DNA of 64,000 bases from an uncultured Lachnospiraceae bacterium (lineage in GTDB: Bacteria > Bacillota > Clostridia > Lachnospirales > Lachnospiraceae). The stretch is taken from the NCBI GenBank assembly GCA_910579275.1, contig CAJTTO010000009.1, forward strand, positions 1-64,000, written 5' to 3'. Made by a program: the position numbers and the translations under genes. This document shows, piece after piece, positions 14,840 through 25,300 of the stretch; the stretch's first letter is position 1; each line of letters starts with the position of its first letter. The notes beneath the pieces were generated by a model. It ran no database searches. It was given only the letters and a program-made list of their open reading frames with translations, and was not told the DNA's origin.

Positions 14840-17800
14840 ATGAGGTCAACGAAACTAAGATGGAAAGTGATGGCGGGAATATTATGTGCAGCCATGGTAT
14901 TTCAAAGTGTGCCTGTGCAGACAGTGGCGAGTGAGGTTTCGGAAACCACGGAGACCTATGACAGCGGGGAACTGGCTGCAGCTGAAGATGAAACACAACA
15001 GGATGAAACCGGAACGGATGCTGTATCAGCTGTGTCGGAGGATGCGGGTGAAAATCTTACAGATGATTCTGTGGAGGAACCTGAATCCTTGGACATGACC
15101 GAGACATCACGTGAGGAGCAGACAATTGAGAGTCCGTCTGAGACGGAAAACTCAGATATATCCGAGGAATCAGAGGTTCCTGAAACTTCTGCCACAGCGG
15201 AGACACCGGATACGGCTGGAAGCGGAGACTCTTATGATGAGACAGGGACAGAGACAGGCGAAACCATCGAGACAGAGACTACGGACATAGAGGAAGTTAC
15301 CGAAACAGAGGAGACGGAAGTAACCGAACAGGGAATCATGATGGCTGCCGATGAGCTGCCGGATTACAAGAAGCTGCTTTCCGTCGTGACAGAATACAAA
15401 TATTACTTTTATGACAATGTAAAAGAAATTTTTGTAAAGCTAGAGGGATGCGAAATACCGGAAACGGGTGTCGGAATAGAGTTCTATATCGACAGTGACC
15501 CTGCGAATGCGAATGAACAGCCTGTAAGCTATGAGAAACGCGGAGATTATTATGTGATTTCTTTTGGGACGGCAGGGCTTTCGGAGGGGACGCACCATCT
15601 GACAGTCAAACTGAAAGACACAAGTGTTCCGGACGGTGAGTATTTGGTAAGCAGAGACGACATTGCATTTGAAATCGAAAGAGTTGACAATGTTTTTACA
15701 GAGGCGGACAAATACTATATATCTTCTGCGGACGATACCATAGAAGTGGCATTTTATAATCCGGCGGACGATATTGAGTCGGTGCAGATTACGGCGGCGA
15801 ACGGAGATGTAGTCGCACGTTCGGGACAGAGGAGTCCGGCGGTAGGTCAGGTCGAAGACCCGCGTTACACGGGAATCGGAAACGGCTACGAGTATCCGGA
15901 CACGATTTTACATAAGACAACATGGGTTTTGCCCACTGAAAAAAATGCACTTGAGATTGGAAACTATGATATCCGTCTGACACTTGTGGGCGGCACTGAG
16001 AGAATGATTTCCAATGCTGTGGTGGTTTCGTCAAGGGCTGTTGTTACCAAGTGCGTTCTTGGTATGGATTATGACAATACAAGCAACCTCATATATCTTT
16101 ATATTCAGGGTACAGGCTTTAATCCCTCTCAGGTACGGTTTGACTTCATGGATGAGGCGTCGTCGGCGATATTATCCACCACGCGCATCGACTACAAAAC
16201 AGTACAGTCGGGGTATATTGTTAAGTTCCGGAAAGAGGGAAACTGGGATAAGGCAGGAAAAGAAATAAAAGTTACGATTTCCAAGAAATCCGGAAACATT
16301 GATTTCACGCAGAATGAATTTGATGCGGTTTTGGAGAGCGGAATTTATTATGCAGAGTACAACAGCGTACTGAGTGCGGTAGAAGTTGGTGTCACAACAG
16401 ATTTGAATGGAAAGGCTGTCAGCTTCAAAATCGTCGACGCAGCGGATCACCAGAATATCGTCAGCGAAGTTACATCAAGGTCGTTGACGGAGAGTCTGGC
16501 TTATCTGACGCCTTTAAGTCCTGAAAATTTACAGAGGGGCGGCAGGTACTGTGTAGAGCTTAAGGCAAGCGGAAATGTGTATTATAAAGAATTCAAAATG
16601 AATCAGGGAACGCCAAGCACCAATCATTGGGAGGCATCCGCAGTCATATCACAAAATGCAGAGCGGAACGATTTTTATTACTGTGCCATCGAGGCCGGAA
16701 TAAGGAATGATGAATTGGCTGTATCAATAGACGGCTATAGTGCAGATGTTGCGTTCTACGCAAGTGAATGGGCACGCGAGGATGGTGCCAAAGGAACGCG
16801 CATTCAGGTATGGATTCCGACCAGAAAATTGTCGATCGGGCGGCATACAGTAAGGATTACCAGAAACGGCAATGCGTTCAGCAGCTATGCGTTTGAGGTG
16901 GTGGCTGCTGATTATGATAAGTTTGTTCTTGACACATATTCCCTTTCTTGGATTGATGACAATACAATTCAGGTATATATGAAAACGCCAAACTGTGCGG
17001 ACACGGATGACTTTAATATAAAACTTATGGGTGTCAATGACAGAGAGCCTGCAGAAATAACTACGACGGTGACGGACAGATATACGGACAGTGTTTTCAT
17101 GAACATTACCGGATTGAGTAAGAGCAGTGCCTTTAAAGAATATTTTGTGCTGATAACCCACAAGAAGTTTGGTCATCCCGTCAAGATGTCCGATCTGACT
17201 GAAAAGTTTTATGCGGACGAGGACAAAGGAGAGAAGAAGTCCATATCTTCCAACAAAGGCCTGCCAGTCTATTCAAATAACAGGGTAATTGGTATTAATA
17301 TTCAGAATCTGGCGCTTCCGGCAACGCTGACAATCTATGCGACAGATACGACGGAGGTAATCAGTAAGTTAACCATCCCTTCAACGATAGAGGGAAATTA
17401 CTATTATTTTACAAAAGAGTTTTATGACAGTTTTGTAAACAAGGATAGGCTGTATGACATGACGCTTTCGGACTATGGCGAGAACTGGGGAAGGTCATAC
17501 GCAAGAATAAATATCGGATACAAAGATGAAACAACGGTAAATGACTTTGATTTAAAAATAACAAGCGATACATTATACATTGACGGTCCGGAAAGCGGAC
17601 GGTCAGCAATCATTACCGTGACTGGCAACACACAGAAACCTGTATTTGAAGTTTCGGACGATACTGTTGTCGAACTGGAAGATTACTTAGAAGCTTCAGA
17701 TAGTACGGGGGTACAGAGTCCGAATCCAAATAAGAAACGTGTCATTGCCAAAAGCACGGGAGCAACGAATATTACAGTCATTGCAGACGGTGTCAAAAAG

Positions 17801-20800
17801 AGCATCTTTGTCACAGTTACGAGAAGCGCGTCAGGCATAACGATAAATACGGCAAACCGCAGCATGAAGGTTGGCGACTCTTTTGTGGCAGAGGCATACA
17901 TTCTGCCAAAGAGCGCAGAAGACCCGACGCAGATTGTAAATTTCACGTCATCAGACAGCAAAATATTATATGTAAGGAAGCTTACGAATACCACTGCAAA
18001 TGTTACGGCACTGAAAGCGGGAACGGCCGTTCTTCGGGCGACGTTGGAAGGGACGACATACACGGTGGCGGTGACGGTTTCTGTCACAGATTCCTTTCCG
18101 CTGTATGACAAAAAAGAAATTAAGATTAAAGAAGTAGGGATTGTCAGCTATATTGAGTCGATTGACCAGTCATTGTCATCCTGTGCACTGCCGGAGGGAT
18201 GGACATGGGACAATGGCGATCTTGTCCTGACGGCAAGTGAACAGCTGCAATATTGCTGGGCAACATATAAGGAGGAAGGATATCAGCCGTTTAGAGCAAG
18301 ACTGCCCGTTGCGGTTACACGCATTTCAGGCATTGATGTGACAGGCAGGACGCTGATTAATCAGGGACAGAAAGAAACCTACAAGATTACTTATCAGTTT
18401 GCAGGCGCAGACATCAATACACCAAAGTTCAGGAACAGGATTACAGTAAACTGTGTCCGGACATCCGAAGATGATATTGCAGCAGTGGAATCCTTGGAGT
18501 GGGATAAGATGGTCATTGCGGCAAAAGATGAGACAGGCGGCGGAACCGTTGATTTTAGGCTGACGCTGGCGATTGACAATGGAATAGACCAAGGCAGTAA
18601 CTTGTTTGCAAAGAATTTTTCGATTCAGATTCCGCTGACGGACTGCATAAACAGTGTAAAAGTGAAACCGATAAAAGCAAGCGGCCAGAATTTTGAGTAT
18701 TTTGAAAATGAAGACAGAATGGAAGTTGATGAAAATGATATTAAGACGTCAAAGTATTCTGTCGAACTGCAGGCAGAGGCTGCTGTCAACGGAATCCCGA
18801 AAAAAAATGTTGAGTTTCGTTGGGAAACAGATAAAAGTACCATTGCAACAGTCGGAAAGAATGAAAAAGGCACGGTGACACTTTCGATTAAAAAGGCGGG
18901 AACCGTGAAGATTTCGGCAATTGCGGAGGATGAAGGCAAGTGCGTAGGAACATTGACTGTTGACATTATGGATTATTCGCCAGTGCTTGAAGCATCGAAT
19001 GTGACAATAAACAAATACTGTAATAACGGGACGGAATTTGCTTTTCAGGAACAGAACGGTAACCGGATTAAAAGTATAAGAATCCTTGAAGGGGAGTCAG
19101 AATCACAGAATTTTTCGGCGAGTGTTCCGGTAGGGGGCATATCCACCCTGAAGTTTAAGACGGGTGCTCCTGCGCTTGGATTTGTCAAAAAGACGGTATC
19201 CAATTGCAGTATTGTAACCGTGACAGATAAAGGTACATACAAATATCCCTTGAAAGTGACAACCGATGTCACAAAGCCTTCTGCGACGGTAAAGTTAAAA
19301 ACAAAAGCGAATTTATTCTACACGGACGCAGAAGCGGTTTATACGATTTCCAGCAAATATGAAATCCAGTCGGTTGAGGATATTACGGAAAGTACAGAAA
19401 GCGAACGGTTTTATCCTGTTTATGACAGAAACACCAACACCATTCGCTTCAATACAAGGGGGACGCTCAACAGCAATACACTGGGGCAGTTTACAGCGAA
19501 GAAATCGCCGCGGCTGAAGGTGAAATTAAAGATTACATTTGCAGATTACAGGGAGTGGCAGCCGTTGGAAATCACGGTTGCGACAGAGAATAAAAAGCCA
19601 TCGCTTGGACTGACGGGAATGGTAACTTGTCCGGGAATCTCAAAAGGCATTGTAAATGTCATAAATTCCAAGACGAAGGAAACGATATCAATGAATGAAG
19701 TCCCGATGACATTTGAAATTGTTAAGCCTGCGGACGGTTCTGTAGAAGCAGAGATTAAGAAAAACAACAGTGGAGTGTCATTGACATATGCCGGAACAAA
19801 GAATCTGTCGTACACAGCCAAGGTTGCCAGCAGCGAGTGGACACAGGCAGTCAATGTAAATGGCAAGGTTTCATATATTAAGTCGCCCGATAAGCTTTCC
19901 CTTGCACTGGGAAGCAAACAGCTGACCTTGAATATGGCGACAAATATAACAGCCAATGGGACGAACACAATACCTGTGTCTGTAAGCGGCAGTAATACTG
20001 CAATAACGAAACTGACATACGACGGAACAGCGAAACCACTGATTGAGACGGCTGGTTACCTTGACTTCGAATTTAAATCAAAGGATCAGAGTATTCATCT
20101 CGGGCTAAATGCAGGAAAGCGGGGAACGGTGAAACCGGGAACTTACAAATTAAATTTGTATGCGACAATCAATGTGCCGGATATAAGTGCACCAGATCAG
20201 GTGAAAGAAGTTCAGATTAAGAAGGCAACACTGACAATCAAGCTTACTGAAGAAGGTGCGGCAGAAGTAAAACTTGTATCGCCCAAGGGGAAAATTAATC
20301 TGATAGACAGGGCAAATACATCTGTTGTGTATACGCCGAAGGTCAATGGCATTGATGCTTCTATTAAAAGTGTAAGCGTGGACGAGGGCAGTGAACATGC
20401 AGAATGCTTTACCGCTTTCCTCAATGATGACAATAAGGTGGAAGTGAAGGTCAAAGCAGGTCGGAGTATGTCTGTCAAGGATTCCTATAATGTTACGATT
20501 GTGTCTGTGCTGAACAACGGCTACACTGTGAAATCAAACGTGAAAATTAAGCTGATCAATAAGCTGCCAAAGGTTGTGCTTGCTCCTGCAAAATGCAATT
20601 TGTACAGGAGCAACAATAATAAGTATACTGTTTCGGTGTCACTGAAAAACAGTAGTATTGACCTTAACAACATAACCGGAATCAAGATTGACACAAGTGG
20701 TAATAAGAGCAATGCGGACAAATTTTTACTGGTCAACAATATCAGTAAAAATGGTACTGTCAGCTTTGGCTTGGCAGGTGATAAGAGCAGTATCAAGAAG

Positions 20801-20893
20801 GGACAGTACAAAATAAAGTGTCTTGTCACGTTCCGAGATGCAGATTCTGAATCAAAACCTGCTGCCGTGAATATGACAATTACCGTAAAATAA
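14840..20893 (+). CDS. Giant secreted Ig-like (Big_2-type) repeat protein
   Basis: A 2017-residue exported protein. ATG 14840 has AAGGGGG 9 bases upstream; the longer frame from 14774 has no ribosome site. Signal peptide 1-29 (RWKVMAGILCAAMVFQ core, VASE cleavage). Residues about 30-165 are an acidic Glu/Thr/Ser linker. The rest is a series of beta-sandwich modules. One near residues 995-1095 is a clear Big_2-type domain (GITINTANRSMKVGDSF then VTALKAGTAVLRATL), and another near 1300-1380 has WETDKSTIATVGKN and KKAGTVKISAIA. There is no C-terminal sorting signal or membrane segment: it ends NMTITVK. How it stays on the cell is unclear. It may be released, bound non-covalently or held by partner proteins. 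It has its own promoter and terminator. Confidence 0.8.
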   Translation: MRSTKLRWKVMAGILCAAMVFQSVPVQTVASEVSETTETYDSGELAAAEDETQQDETGTDAVSAVSEDAGENLTDDSVEEPESLDMTETSREEQTIESPSETENSDISEESEVPETSATAETPDTAGSGDSYDETGTETGETIETETTDIEEVTETEETEVTEQGIMMAADELPDYKKLLSVVTEYKYYFYDNVKEIFVKLEGCEIPETGVGIEFYIDSDPANANEQPVSYEKRGDYYVISFGTAGLSEGTHHLTVKLKDTSVPDGEYLVSRDDIAFEIERVDNVFTEADKYYISSADDTIEVAFYNPADDIESVQITAANGDVVARSGQRSPAVGQVEDPRYTGIGNGYEYPDTILHKTTWVLPTEKNALEIGNYDIRLTLVGGTERMISNAVVVSSRAVVTKCVLGMDYDNTSNLIYLYIQGTGFNPSQVRFDFMDEASSAILSTTRIDYKTVQSGYIVKFRKEGNWDKAGKEIKVTISKKSGNIDFTQNEFDAVLESGIYYAEYNSVLSAVEVGVTTDLNGKAVSFKIVDAADHQNIVSEVTSRSLTESLAYLTPLSPENLQRGGRYCVELKASGNVYYKEFKMNQGTPSTNHWEASAVISQNAERNDFYYCAIEAGIRNDELAVSIDGYSADVAFYASEWAREDGAKGTRIQVWIPTRKLSIGRHTVRITRNGNAFSSYAFEVVAADYDKFVLDTYSLSWIDDNTIQVYMKTPNCADTDDFNIKLMGVNDREPAEITTTVTDRYTDSVFMNITGLSKSSAFKEYFVLITHKKFGHPVKMSDLTEKFYADEDKGEKKSISSNKGLPVYSNNRVIGINIQNLALPATLTIYATDTTEVISKLTIPSTIEGNYYYFTKEFYDSFVNKDRLYDMTLSDYGENWGRSYARINIGYKDETTVNDFDLKITSDTLYIDGPESGRSAIITVTGNTQKPVFEVSDDTVVELEDYLEASDSTGVQSPNPNKKRVIAKSTGATNITVIADGVKKSIFVTVTRSASGITINTANRSMKVGDSFVAEAYILPKSAEDPTQIVNFTSSDSKILYVRKLTNTTANVTALKAGTAVLRATLEGTTYTVAVTVSVTDSFPLYDKKEIKIKEVGIVSYIESIDQSLSSCALPEGWTWDNGDLVLTASEQLQYCWATYKEEGYQPFRARLPVAVTRISGIDVTGRTLINQGQKETYKITYQFAGADINTPKFRNRITVNCVRTSEDDIAAVESLEWDKMVIAAKDETGGGTVDFRLTLAIDNGIDQGSNLFAKNFSIQIPLTDCINSVKVKPIKASGQNFEYFENEDRMEVDENDIKTSKYSVELQAEAAVNGIPKKNVEFRWETDKSTIATVGKNEKGTVTLSIKKAGTVKISAIAEDEGKCVGTLTVDIMDYSPVLEASNVTINKYCNNGTEFAFQEQNGNRIKSIRILEGESESQNFSASVPVGGISTLKFKTGAPALGFVKKTVSNCSIVTVTDKGTYKYPLKVTTDVTKPSATVKLKTKANLFYTDAEAVYTISSKYEIQSVEDITESTESERFYPVYDRNTNTIRFNTRGTLNSNTLGQFTAKKSPRLKVKLKITFADYREWQPLEITVATENKKPSLGLTGMVTCPGISKGIVNVINSKTKETISMNEVPMTFEIVKPADGSVEAEIKKNNSGVSLTYAGTKNLSYTAKVASSEWTQAVNVNGKVSYIKSPDKLSLALGSKQLTLNMATNITANGTNTIPVSVSGSNTAITKLTYDGTAKPLIETAGYLDFEFKSKDQSIHLGLNAGKRGTVKPGTYKLNLYATINVPDISAPDQVKEVQIKKATLTIKLTEEGAAEVKLVSPKGKINLIDRANTSVVYTPKVNGIDASIKSVSVDEGSEHAECFTAFLNDDNKVEVKVKAGRSMSVKDSYNVTIVSVLNNGYTVKSNVKIKLINKLPKVVLAPAKCNLYRSNNNKYTVSVSLKNSSIDLNNITGIKIDTSGNKSNADKFLLVNNISKNGTVSFGLAGDKSSIKKGQYKIKCLVTFRDADSESKPAAVNMTITVK

Positions 20894-20908
20894 TTGAATG
20901 AATTGTTC

Positions 20909-20957
20909 AAATATTAGAAACAGCACGTTAAATTGGTGCTGTTTCTAATATTTTGTC
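20909..20957 (+). terminator. Strong Rho-independent terminator
   Basis: AAATATTAGAAACAGCAC (20909-20926) pairs perfectly with its complement at 20936-20953 around a 9-base loop and is followed by TTTTG. It ends the giant secreted-protein gene. Confidence 0.9.
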
Positions 20958-20976
20958 ATAAAAATCGGAAAAAGAC

Positions 20977-21004
20977 TTGAAATTAACTGAAAATATAGTA
21001 AAAT
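20977..21004 (+). promoter_or_regulatory. Candidate sigma-A promoter for the second sortase operon
   Basis: TTGAAA (20977-20982), a 16-base spacer and TAAAAT (20999-21004). Confidence 0.5.
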
Positions 21005-21099
21005 AATAGTATATATGTAAACCGTTTAAATAGAAATCTTATGTTAATAAAAACATAATGGCTTGTTGAAAGGATTTGTTAGACAGAAAGGAAGATAGA

Positions 21100-22302
21100 A
21101 TGGCGGAAATAAAATGGACTGTCGAGGGCAGACGTTTTCGGAACGCAGAGGAATATCAGGCGGCTCTAAGGGACAAGGAACGCATCGATTCCATTACCGG
21201 CAATCTCAGATTGGATCATCCAAAGGATATTGAAACACTGTATCTGAAATTGAAAAAGGGACAATATACATTTGAATCCATAGTGGGCAGACAGTTTGAT
21301 GATAACATCTATGAACTGTACCAGAAAATTAAGCGTGAAGAAAAGAATGCGGAAGAAGAAAAAGCTGCACGAAAGGAAAAGAGAAAGCAGCAGGTTCAAA
21401 AGATAGAGCGATTTGTAAAGCTTTCCAAAAAGCAGAAACAGCCCGAAGGAAGGGCAAGACTTGAGGATTTTGATAAAAATATGCAGGCACAGATTATGGC
21501 GGTTCTCAGGAAGAAAGAAAGAAAACGAAGAATTCTGACAGCGGTCTGTATCTTTCTGTGTATTGTCAGTTTCGGATACCTGGGTGCATATTATCAGGTG
21601 TCAGCCAAGAGTGCAAGGGAGTTCGAGGAGCTGACCGCGTTAAAGGAAGCTGGCGCACAGAGTGCATCTTCCGGCAGTAAAAAAGTTGAAATTCATCTGA
21701 CGGACGAAGATACAACAGTGCCGGGCATTCTTCCGGAATATGAAAAAATACATCAGAAGAACCAAAAGCTAATCGGATGGGTGAAAATTGACGATACAAT
21801 AATTGACTATCCTGTGATGCAGACAGTCAACAACGAATATTATTTAGACCATAACTTTAATCAGGAGGAGGACAGGAACGGATGCATCTTTATGGATTAC
21901 CAGTGCGATGTGATCAAGGGATGTGACAATATCATCCTGTACGGACATCATATGAAGTCCGGAAAGATGTTCGGGACACTGAATAAATACAGCAGCCAGT
22001 CCTATTATGAGGAACACCCGACAATACAGTTTGATACGATTTATGAGAAGGGCACGTATCAGGTGATGTATGTGTTTCGGTCAAAAGTTTACTCGGAAGA
22101 GGATGTGACCTTCAAGTACTACCAATTTATCAATGCCGCTTCGGAGATGGAGTTCAACTCGTACTTAAACGAAATGGCGGCGTTGTCATTATATGATACG
22201 GGAGTTACCGCGGGCTACGGCGACAAGCTTCTGACACTTTCAACCTGTGATTATCAGGAGAAAAAGGGAAGGTTTGTCGTGGTGGCGAAAAAGATTAAGT
22301 AA
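21100..22302 (+). CDS. Class B sortase with long basic cytoplasmic extension
   Basis: A 400-residue sortase starting at ATG 21100, with AAGGA upstream. Residues 1-142 are cytoplasmic, very rich in Lys/Glu and probably coiled-coil (EEEKAARKEKRKQQ). One membrane segment at about 144-165 (ILTAVCIFLCIVSFGYLGAYY) leads through a linker to the SrtB fold. Catalytic residues: His283 (YGHHM), Cys383 (LSTCDY) and Arg391 (KGRFVV). The motifs KLIGWVKIDDTIIDYPVM and EYYLDHNF are SrtB-type. It resembles the first sortase in the catalytic part but not in the cytoplasmic part. The next gene, 35 bases downstream, encodes a protein ending PSTGDP plus a membrane segment, the likely substrate. Confidence 0.9.
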   Translation: MAEIKWTVEGRRFRNAEEYQAALRDKERIDSITGNLRLDHPKDIETLYLKLKKGQYTFESIVGRQFDDNIYELYQKIKREEKNAEEEKAARKEKRKQQVQKIERFVKLSKKQKQPEGRARLEDFDKNMQAQIMAVLRKKERKRRILTAVCIFLCIVSFGYLGAYYQVSAKSAREFEELTALKEAGAQSASSGSKKVEIHLTDEDTTVPGILPEYEKIHQKNQKLIGWVKIDDTIIDYPVMQTVNNEYYLDHNFNQEEDRNGCIFMDYQCDVIKGCDNIILYGHHMKSGKMFGTLNKYSSQSYYEEHPTIQFDTIYEKGTYQVMYVFRSKVYSEEDVTFKYYQFINAASEMEFNSYLNEMAALSLYDTGVTAGYGDKLLTLSTCDYQEKKGRFVVVAKKIK

Positions 22303-22337
22303 TAGGGAGTATAAATAACAAAGTGGGGAGAGACAAC

Positions 22338-25300
22338 ATGACAAAGAGTAAAAAGAAAAAGAACTATAAGCTGAGGAGACGTGTAAAACGGACTGTGGCA
22401 GCACTCACAATGATCATGGCGATTGTCGTGGCTGCGATACCAGTCGAGAATTATGGTACGATGCAGGCGTCAGGTGTGGATGGGGGAGTCAATCTCGCAG
22501 ACAACGCATCATCATATCTCGAGAACCGTAATCAGCATTATGAGACATCTTCACAGGAAAGCGCTTATGATGGAATTGAAGTTACGGCACAGCATATTGA
22601 GGGTGATTCTTTCATCAATGCCTTTAAGATTAAGTTAAAGAGCGGCACTGAGGACGCGATGATTACGGAAAGTGTATTTGAGCGGGATTTGGAGAAGTTT
22701 GACATTCATGAGGCGGAGTATTATGAATACGTTCAAATGAGTGCCGATTATCTCAAAGCAGTGGAAAACGCATTTGACGGGGAGACTTATTCTCTTGCAT
22801 TCACGAATGATAACAGGAACTATGCTGCGAGGACGGAAACAATAACGGATGCTTCCGGGGCAAATGTTACATTAAACCTGAATGCAGTTAGTTATGACCT
22901 GATATCAACGGAATCACCAAGTGAAACAATAACCAATACGGCATCAGGGTCTTTGGACAGTACATTGGCAGGTTCAAATCCGTATGTTTCGATAAAGGCA
23001 CCGACAAGCAACCCTAAAATTTTTGAGACATACACCCCGGCACTGCTAAAAAGCCATACAGAGAGAATTGATGCCTACAATACAGAGATGAAGCGGTATA
23101 CAGATGTATTGGATGGCATAAAGGACAAGACGCCTCTTACGCGTGATGACGAGGCAAAATGGAATGAGGCAGTCAACAATATTACAACATTAAACAGTTC
23201 GGCAGCAAGTTTGTCCACATTTTCTAAGACTTTTGCAGAGATGAGGGCAGAGGCAAGGGATGAGGACGAGGATGACAATGACCTTCCTGATATTGTGGAT
23301 TATGCAATCTGCCAGAGGATTGCATCAAATGCCAATGGAGATCTTGTTAAGTACGTGCTGAAGAAACTTACAAGCCCGGGAGGCGCTGTTGTGTATGTTC
23401 CGAAAAACAATAGCCCGAATGGTCCTGATTCTGGTCAGAAAAATGATGATGAAGGATATCTTGCAGGCGGAAAGGCAAACATAAAGGGAATCGCTTCCAG
23501 AGCATTTGATGTTACATCATTTCCGGATAATAACAGACATCCAGTGGGAACAGACAGAGAAGTCGGAACTATTACAATTCCGGCTACAGTAGAGTTTATT
23601 GGAGTGCAGGCGTTTTCACACTCTAATTTTCTTAAGGATGTTACGATTGATGATACGAACCTGACGATATTGGCTGATGAGGCGTTTGCGCAGTGTCCGA
23701 GTCTTGCAACCATAAATTTTACAAGCGAAAATTCACGGTTGAAGACAATTGGGTGTCAGGCTTTTTATAACACGGCGCTAGACAGTATTATTTTTCCACC
23801 CTATGTGGAGACAATTGGTGCGGGCTGCCTGTATCTTTCTGATATACAGGAAATGACAATGGGTGGTCTGAGGAACGCGACTTTGACGATTGAACCTTAT
23901 GCATTCTTTGGATGTGAAAAGCTGACAAAGGTGAATTTTGCAGGGGAGAGTACAAACTTTAAGATGGGAGATGCCATTTTTGCGCTGACATCCAGTCAGG
24001 GCGGCGGGGCACTTGAAAACTTTTCGTTCCCGTCTTATATGAATCAGATAGATAATGGTCAGGATTATGCAAAATATATTCTGGCAGGCAGAGAGAATCT
24101 TAAGACGGTCGTTCTTCCGGGCAGGCTTGGCAACAGCGTAACCAATGATGATGCAAAATTTGTGCCTGATGAGACATTTGCCGGCTGTAAAAACCTTGAG
24201 TGGGTTGAGTTTCCGGATGGGGCATACGATGCAAAATATCATTCAGACAAGTTGTTTGCAGGCGTATTAAATGATAAGTTTTATGTAAAAGGACCGGAGA
24301 CAGGCGCAAGCAGCAACAGCATTGCATCGCCGAGAAGCTGTACATGGAATGCGATTCCGGGCTATACTACAGAGGACGGCAAGCCGGGTGTTGTTCCATA
24401 CGTATTTAAGGGCGCGGACGGCAAGGAACATATGGAAATTGGTGTCGGCGAGGAAAACAGGGATGACTATATCGCAAGAATTGACATTATCGAAGGTACG
24501 AAAAATGCGATTTTGTCCGGATATATAGAGAATCATCCGACAGGAAATCCTCTTGCAGTGGTGATTCCCGCGACTGTTGGCGGATATACGATTACAGAGA
24601 TTGCAGATGGATGTTTTAAGGATGTCAGTGATATTATCTATAAAATAGTAATAGCGGACGCAACTGTGCAAAAGATAAATGCCAACGCTTTTAAGGGCTG
24701 CGATAAGCTGCAATGGGTAGAGCTTGGGGATTCCGTAAGTTTTATTGGTGCAGGAGCATTTGAGGGATGTAAGAGCCTTGAAAACGTTGTGTTCAGCCAG
24801 ACACAGACAGCACTTTTTGGCGATGTGGATTCTTACTGGAAGGATGCGCTTACGATTGAGCCCAATGCATTTAAGACAGGGTCGGATTTCCTCACATTCC
24901 ATGGTGCGGTTCATCCGGATTATGCACCGTTTAAGCTGGCAATGAGTGAGGACAGCAAGTCTATGACAGGCACAAGCCTGCCAATCTGCTATAAGACAGA
25001 TGCACCGACGAATCTCACGATTCTGCGCGATAATGCGACGGGCGAGAGCACGCTGATTGATTATCCGCACTATGAAGAAATTGATACAATCAATGCAGAT
25101 TTGATTAAGCTGTGGGCAAAAGGGGACAGCGGATACAGCATTACAGATAAGTTCGAGGAGTTAAACGAACTCAAGAACGTTGCAGACCCGAACTATGCAG
25201 AAAGACCGTTTAACAACTACAAGAATTTTAACGAGAAGGATATTCCGCTTTACACACTTTTTATGACACTGCCGAAAGGAATCGACAGCATTGACGCGAG

